A DNA stretch of 64,000 nucleotides from Woeseiaceae bacterium (GTDB lineage: Bacteria; Pseudomonadota; Gammaproteobacteria; Steroidobacterales; Woeseiaceae), in NCBI GenBank assembly GCA_030066075.1, contig JASJCH010000018.1, forward strand, positions 1 to 64,000, read 5' to 3'. Each line of letters opens with the position of its first letter. Within the stretch, counting starts at the first letter, position 1. Both the position numbers and the translations under genes were made by a program. The notes under the pieces were generated by a model. The model did not search any database. It was not told the origin of the DNA and saw nothing but the letters and a program-made list of their open reading frames with translations. Positions 59,805 to 64,000 of the stretch are shown piece after piece.

Positions 59805-60452
59805 TTACTGCACGGAGTCCGGTGCGGAGATCAGCGACTTCTCGACAATGTCGCGCACGAATTTCAGGATCTGCTTGGACGTGTAGTAACGCGCGGGCTC
59901 GAGCTGGCCGTCGTTGGTCGTTCCAATAACCTGGCCGTCAGGGGCAAAGAAAGTGGCGACCGGGATGCCCCGCTGCAGGTCGATGCCGAGCTCGATCGCC
60001 AGCTCCCGGTTACGGTTGAACTTGCCGACGTCGACATTCACAAACTCAAAGACGTCGCCGGCGAAGGCCTGGACATCCTCGCTATTCAAGTGATGATGAA
60101 GCGTTCGGCAGTCGACGCACCAGTTTGCACCGAACGTGACCATCAGGAACTTGCCATCCACCTTGGCTTCTTCACGGCCTGCGGCCACCGCAGCGCGGGC
60201 ATCGGCATCGGGATTGTAGGGAAGGTCATCAGGGTCGAAAACCGCATTCGGCCCCTGGTAGTTGAACAGGTCATCGAGGAGTTCCCGGTTTTCATCCCTC
60301 AGCGCGACAATCTCGTGCAACTGCTCATCGAGGTCCTGCTGGCTGATCAATGCAAAATCGCTGACGCGAAGTGCCGCAAGACAAATAACCACGCCAATAA
60401 AAATTCCGCCAACAAATGCGAGCCCTGCGCGGTACTTAGAGAAAGCACTCAT
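59805..60452 (-). CDS. Membrane-tethered thioredoxin-like protein (DsbD C-terminal type)
   Basis: The 215-residue protein has an N-terminal anchor (FVGGIFIGVVICLAALRVS), a coiled-coil spacer (about 35-65) and a thioredoxin domain of the DsbD-gamma/DUF255 type: VTFGANWCVDCRTLHHHLNS (CxxC), DVGKFNRNRELAIELGIDLQRGIPVATFFAPDG. The cis-Pro and DLQRGIPVA fit this group. It probably transfers reducing power in the periplasm; no DsbD membrane protein is nearby. It is divergent from the receiver-like gene at 60587 (134-base gap). Confidence 0.88.
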   Translation of the reverse strand: MSAFSKYRAGLAFVGGIFIGVVICLAALRVSDFALISQQDLDEQLHEIVALRDENRELLDDLFNYQGPNAVFDPDDLPYNPDADARAAVAAGREEAKVDGKFLMVTFGANWCVDCRTLHHHLNSEDVQAFAGDVFEFVNVDVGKFNRNRELAIELGIDLQRGIPVATFFAPDGQVIGTTNDGQLEPARYYTSKQILKFVRDIVEKSLISAPDSVQ

Positions 60453-60586
60453 TAGACAGCTCCAGTTAATTTGCCGATCAAATACATGAAATCAACAACT
60501 TACAGGCGGTTTAATTGCGATCATGCGACCCGTATGTTACGTACTTGTTCAGATCAGCAAAAGTTGGCCCTTGGGGGGACCACGCC

Positions 60587-61078
60587 ATGAAAACTCGTAC
60601 TTTCCTGTTTGCATCGTTGGCGACCGCACTCATCGCAGGCAGCGCACTAGCGCCAGGCAATGCCGTGGCCTGTGGCGATAGCCTTTACAGGGTTGGCAAA
60701 GGCGTGTCGTACCGGGTCTACACGGCGCCGCTGCCGGGCAGCGTACTCGTTTATGGACATGGAGAAGGGGCCGAGCAACTGGCGCAGCAACTTGCACTCT
60801 CAGGTCACGGCGTGCGGCTCGTCAGCACTGACGAAGAACTGCAGGCCGAGATTGGTTCGGGCGCTTATGACGTGGTGATTGCAGCCTACAGTGAACAGGC
60901 AGCCGTGTTGCCGAATACAGACGCGGCGGCCGATGCTCCGACATTCCTGCCCGTCGCGCTGACGAAAGACGAGGCGGAGCAGGCGCGCGAAGAGCACGAA
61001 CGGGTAATGCTGGCCGACAAAGACGAGATCAAGCACTACCTGAAAGCCATTCACCAAACATTGAAACAAAGAGGCTGA
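60587..61078 (+). CDS. Exported receiver-like protein paired with an outer-membrane-barrel-like protein
   Basis: The start is the ATG at 60587 (after GGGGGG); the track start at 60515 is unsupported. 163 residues with a signal peptide ending near ACG. The mature part starts CGDSLYRVGKGVSYRVYTAP, then SVLVYGHGEGAEQLAQQLALSGHGVRLVSTDEELQAEI and YDVVIAAYSEQAAV, an alpha/beta layout like a response-regulator receiver but in the periplasm and without obvious phosphoacceptor Asp. A charged helix (DEAEQAREEHERVMLADKDEIKHY) closes it. Similar exported CGDxxxRVG proteins occur next to transporter-like genes in other Gammaproteobacteria as far as I recall. Function unknown. Confidence 0.7.
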   Translation: MKTRTFLFASLATALIAGSALAPGNAVACGDSLYRVGKGVSYRVYTAPLPGSVLVYGHGEGAEQLAQQLALSGHGVRLVSTDEELQAEIGSGAYDVVIAAYSEQAAVLPNTDAAADAPTFLPVALTKDEAEQAREEHERVMLADKDEIKHYLKAIHQTLKQRG

Positions 61079-61096
61079 CAAGGCCTCGAGACGGCG

Positions 61097-61104
61097 AAAG
61101 GAGG
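61097..61104 (+). promoter_or_regulatory. Perfect Shine-Dalgarno selecting the GTG start at 61109
   Basis: AAAGGAGG ends 4 bases before GTG (61109), the strongest ribosome-binding site in the window. It supports the GTG start and high expression of the barrel-like protein. Confidence 0.75.
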
Positions 61105-61108
61105 CGAC

Positions 61109-62101
61109 GTGAAAAGACCTCTGGCCTGGCTCAACCTTCCACTCGTTGCGAGTCTGCTAGCGCTTACCTTGCCTGCGCAAGGCCAGCAGCAAAAGGCTGG
61201 CGATGCCAGCTTGCGCGTAGAGTTCCAGTTCGTTAAGTCCGGTAACTTTCACACCGATAATCTCGAGTTCAGCTACTGGAGTACCGACACTCAGGTCCTG
61301 GCAATCTCCGGCGACTATGCGATCAACGATCGCTGGACGGTGTTTGCGACACTGCCTTACGTCCGCAAACGGTTTAATCCTGAGGCTGATCCGAATAACC
61401 CGTTCCATCCGCCCGATGGTGACCCACACGACCCGACCGCCCCGTACTGGACCGATTTCGTGCCGTCCGACAGACGATTCCGGGACGACGGCGACTATCA
61501 CGGCGGCCTCCAGGATTTTTCGATCGGCGTCAGCTACAGCTTCCACACGGATCGGTGGGGCTTGTATCCGTACATCAGCTACGGCGTACCTGCGACGGAC
61601 TACCCGTTCTATGCCAAAGCGGCTATCGGGAAGAATCTCTGGACACTCCCGGTGGGCCTGTCGTTCACGTTCACACCGTTCTTTTCGGACTGGCACTTCG
61701 ACGGCAACGTAGCCTATGTATTCTCAGAGGAACCGCTGGGCTACGACGTTGACTACTGGCTCGCCCATGTATCTGCGGGGTACTGGTTCAGGCCCAACCT
61801 GTCCGTAAACGCATTCCTGACCTACAAGGATGGCAATGGGGTAAGCATTTTTGCGCCTGAGTTTGTCCGTGAAGGCGGCGATCCGTTCAACTACCCCGCC
61901 GACTGGAATACCGAGGAGTGGTACAACCACGATCGTCTGATTGCGAACGAGAATGCCAATTACGGCCTCGGTATCGACTACTTCTTCAATCCCGAATGGA
62001 AGATGACAGGCACCGGTTTTCGCAGTTTCTCGACCAATGAGACGACGGCGATCGACTGGGCGTTTACGCTAAGCGTCACCCGTTTCTTCGAAGGCGACTG
62101 A
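61109..62101 (+). CDS. Outer-membrane beta-barrel-like protein
   Basis: The 330-residue protein has a signal peptide (LNLPLVASLLALTLPAQG) and then alternating amphipathic strands ending with aromatic residues (TDNLEFSYWSTDTQVLAISGDYAI, WTVFATLPYVRKRFNP, FSIGVSYSFHTDRWGLYPYISYG). The last strand ends in FTLSVTRFFEGD; Phe is near but not at the terminus. The layout is typical of transporter-like barrels without assigned function. An Asp/Pro-rich loop (ADPNNPFHPPDGDPHDP) may bind Ca2+. It follows the receiver-like gene by 30 bases, and its stop touches that of the convergent TPR gene. Confidence 0.75.
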   Translation: MKRPLAWLNLPLVASLLALTLPAQGQQQKAGDASLRVEFQFVKSGNFHTDNLEFSYWSTDTQVLAISGDYAINDRWTVFATLPYVRKRFNPEADPNNPFHPPDGDPHDPTAPYWTDFVPSDRRFRDDGDYHGGLQDFSIGVSYSFHTDRWGLYPYISYGVPATDYPFYAKAAIGKNLWTLPVGLSFTFTPFFSDWHFDGNVAYVFSEEPLGYDVDYWLAHVSAGYWFRPNLSVNAFLTYKDGNGVSIFAPEFVREGGDPFNYPADWNTEEWYNHDRLIANENANYGLGIDYFFNPEWKMTGTGFRSFSTNETTAIDWAFTLSVTRFFEGD

Positions 62102-64000
62102 CTACAAGCTGACGCCGTACTGCGCCAGTGTCGTGGGAAGACGATCGCGCAGTATGGCGCGCCGCCCATCGAAATGTTCGACCAGGGCTCGGTAGAAAGG
62201 ATTATTCTGAAACCGCGCGAAACAGGAAGAGTCCTTGAGCGACCAGTCCCAGGGCAGTTGATTATTGCCAATGGTGCGTTGGAACCGTCGATAGACTTCC
62301 GCGTCGTCACCGATAATGGCGCTCATACATGCCGCGTTGACCGACACCCACCAGCCGGTGGATTCCCCAACGTAATGAGAGTTCAGGTGCCCAGTGACGA
62401 GATCCCTGGCTTCCTCGACCTGTCCGGCCGCGTAAGCGGCGTCGATAAGTGTAAAGAAGGCGTCGAGTTCTTCGCTACCGCGCCAGCCATTAGCAATTGA
62501 ATCCAGCATGCCGGAGTTACTGATCAGGCTAATGGCCTGCTCCGGCGCTCCCGTCCGCGTGTAGGCCGCTGCGAGGTAAATGCGCAACCTGATGTCTTCG
62601 GGGTAATCAAAGATCAGGTCTTCGGCCTGTTCGATCATTTCGTCATAGCGGCGCATCTTGAATAACAGGCCGACACCGATGTCCGGCCACAGCTCCTCAG
62701 CGGTCGCGAAGTCCCCGATATCAACAAAGTACTCGGCCAGTTTCTCGATGTGCCCGGGATTGTCTGGTTGCGCGTTGCGCGCCCTGATCGTCCAGGCGAT
62801 GGCATGGTCGACATCGCCGAGGAGGTCGTAGATGTTGGCGATCGCTCGATAAGAGTCCGCGCTATCGAACATCAGGTCTATCTGCTCGATGACAGCGCGA
62901 GCCCTGTCAGGCTGGTCTTCCAGGGCGAGGAAGACTCCTAGCGCGCCGTGGCGACCGACGTTGAGCGGATCGCGATCGAGCGCCCGCTCAAACAGTTCGG
63001 CGACACCTTCTGAGCCGACATTGACCCACAGATACCAGGCGTAGGCGGAAAGTGCCTCCGGCAAGTTGGGATTGAGCTCCACGGCACGTCTGAGCGGTTC
63101 GCCCATGTTGGGGCGGCCGCGAACGAACAGGTATTTGCCCCAGGTGTTCTGTGCCTCGGCGAGCTTCGGGTCCAGTTCGAGGGCGCGGTAGGCCGGCGCT
63201 TCGGCCGAGTCGATATCGCCGTAGTAGATCAATGCGGCGGCAAGGCGGCTGTGCGCCAGCGCCGAGTACGGGTCCAGTTCAATGGCCTCGCGGTAAAGCT
63301 GGATGGCGCGCTGCAGCACTCCCGGGTCGACGGTTTCGCGACCACGCACCTGTTGCTCGTAATGACGGGCCAGCAACATCTTCTCGTGGGCCGTGGCGTC
63401 CTCCGTAATTGGCGGAGAAATTTCAGGAGGGGCGTCCGACAGCAGCGTGTTCGCAACCGCCTGCGCAATGTCCTGTTGGACGTTGAGCAGCTCCGCCCGA
63501 CCACGATCGAAGGTCTTGTTCCATACGGCGAGTCCGCTCGACCCGTCGATGAGGCGTACCGAAACGCGCAGCAGGCTGCCCTGGCGCCGCATGTTGCCCT
63601 CGAGCAGGTGCGACACGCCGAGATTAAGCGCCATTATTTTCGCGTCTGTACTCTCCCGGACGGCGGCAATAGACGATGTGCGTGCCGCAATCTGGATCCC
63701 CGCAACGCGGCCGAGTTGGTCACGCAATTCGTCGCTCAGGCCAGGACCCAGGTATCCGTCGTCCGGGTCAGGGCCGGCGTAGTCGAACGGCAGCACGGCG
63801 ACGCTGTTGGGCGAAATCGCGACAACCGTGGCGGGTGGGGCGCGGCTGTCCAGCGTCGGCTTGATCAGAAGAAAGAGGCCGGCAGTGCCGGCGACAAGCA
63901 ACAGCATCGAGAACGTGATGCTGGCCGTGCCGCGGCCGCTCTTGATATCCGTGCGACGGATACCTTCCGACGTGAGGTCGAACGTCCAGGACAGGAACAT
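62102..64000 (-). CDS. TolB-like/TPR membrane protein (N terminus outside window)
   Basis: The frame is open to the window edge. The Met at 64000 is probably internal: the visible sequence starts with FDLTSEGIRR, which in the paralogue at 21593 (FELTPGGFVRD) follows two membrane helices. Visible parts are a membrane helix (ITFSMLLLVAGTAGLFLLIK), a TolB-N-like domain (SVAVLPFDYAGPDPDDGYLGPGLSDELRDQLG ... LLEGNMRRQGSLLRVSVRLIDGSSG) and TPR repeats through about residue 560. No adenylate cyclase or DNA-binding domain is visible, although one could precede the membrane helices. The ORF is 632 residues long in the window. Confidence 0.85.
   Translation of the reverse strand: MFLSWTFDLTSEGIRRTDIKSGRGTASITFSMLLLVAGTAGLFLLIKPTLDSRAPPATVVAISPNSVAVLPFDYAGPDPDDGYLGPGLSDELRDQLGRVAGIQIAARTSSIAAVRESTDAKIMALNLGVSHLLEGNMRRQGSLLRVSVRLIDGSSGLAVWNKTFDRGRAELLNVQQDIAQAVANTLLSDAPPEISPPITEDATAHEKMLLARHYEQQVRGRETVDPGVLQRAIQLYREAIELDPYSALAHSRLAAALIYYGDIDSAEAPAYRALELDPKLAEAQNTWGKYLFVRGRPNMGEPLRRAVELNPNLPEALSAYAWYLWVNVGSEGVAELFERALDRDPLNVGRHGALGVFLALEDQPDRARAVIEQIDLMFDSADSYRAIANIYDLLGDVDHAIAWTIRARNAQPDNPGHIEKLAEYFVDIGDFATAEELWPDIGVGLLFKMRRYDEMIEQAEDLIFDYPEDIRLRIYLAAAYTRTGAPEQAISLISNSGMLDSIANGWRGSEELDAFFTLIDAAYAAGQVEEARDLVTGHLNSHYVGESTGWWVSVNAACMSAIIGDDAEVYRRFQRTIGNNQLPWDWSLKDSSCFARFQNNPFYRALVEHFDGRRAILRDRLPTTLAQYGVSL

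Noticed and set aside
1-64000. CRISPR arrays, tRNA or rRNA genes, insertion sequences or prophage
   Set aside because: I saw no spaced direct-repeat array, no cloverleaf or rRNA motifs, no transposase or integrase, and no inverted-repeat-bounded segment with foreign base composition.

Overview
The window is about 61% GC by eye, densely packed and free of any tRNA, rRNA, CRISPR array, transposase or phage gene I could recognise. The repertoire is that of an aerobic or microaerobic, probably marine Gammaproteobacterium: YceH, two RND efflux systems, a CydAB/Cio-type oxidase, TolB-like/TPR signalling proteins, a Na+-type Mrp complex, a sulfatase and several glycoside hydrolases. A Woeseiaceae-like heterotroph would fit, but that placement is inference from gene content only. 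Genes commonly overlap by 1-8 bases (ATGA, GTGA or tail-to-tail CTAG junctions), and no intergenic gap exceeds 300 bases. Many long ORFs in the track are high-GC antisense shadows.

Layout: 1-9.5 kb holds single genes, including an exported protein cut by the window edge, two small multi-pass membrane proteins, a NYN/LOTUS RNase-like protein, a CPA2 antiporter, a GH43 glycosidase, a probable Tat-exported class V aminotransferase, a crotonase and a lipoprotein. 9.5-15.2 kb carries glutamate dehydrogenase and an RND pump whose second proton-relay Asp is replaced by Ala. 15.3-18.5 kb is an overlapping trio: saccharopine-dehydrogenase-like reductase, voltage-gated K+ channel and unknown membrane protein. 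18.5-24.3 kb has TPR/TolB-like proteins, a thioredoxin-like protein, an ICMT-like methyltransferase and YceH. 24.4-27.8 kb is a GbsR/MarR regulator followed by cytochrome bd-type oxidase genes and a DUF393 protein, preceded by four inverted repeats. 27.7-30.3 kb has small uncharacterised genes, and 30.5-34.8 kb a second RND pump.

The main feature is 35.6-45.1 kb: thirteen genes on the minus strand, nearly all overlapping or within 21 bases of each other. In transcription order they are a winged-helix regulator, a Rap1a/Tai-like exported protein, MrpE, F, G, a DUF4040+MnhB protein, MrpC, three separate NuoL/M/N-type antiporter subunits with a small membrane protein among them, an SbtA-type Na+-dependent bicarbonate permease, and its SbtB-type PII partner. 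The layout implies that a Na+-extruding Mrp complex is co-produced with a Na+/HCO3- symporter and its regulator. A TATAAT box, a 14-base-period direct repeat and a 17-base palindrome sit ahead of the first gene.

45.2-48.7 kb carries a ribosome hibernation factor and a DevBCA-type exporter whose ATPase ends in a TerB-like domain. 48.8-55.9 kb is a carbohydrate operon (GH13, cytochrome P450, GH127-like glycosidase, S1 sulfatase lipoprotein, short-chain dehydrogenase). 55.9-64 kb has an SRPBCC membrane protein, an AraC regulator with a membrane sensor, a PQQ sugar dehydrogenase, a tethered thioredoxin, a receiver-like exported protein paired with an outer-membrane-barrel-like protein, and a TolB/TPR protein cut at its N terminus by the window end.
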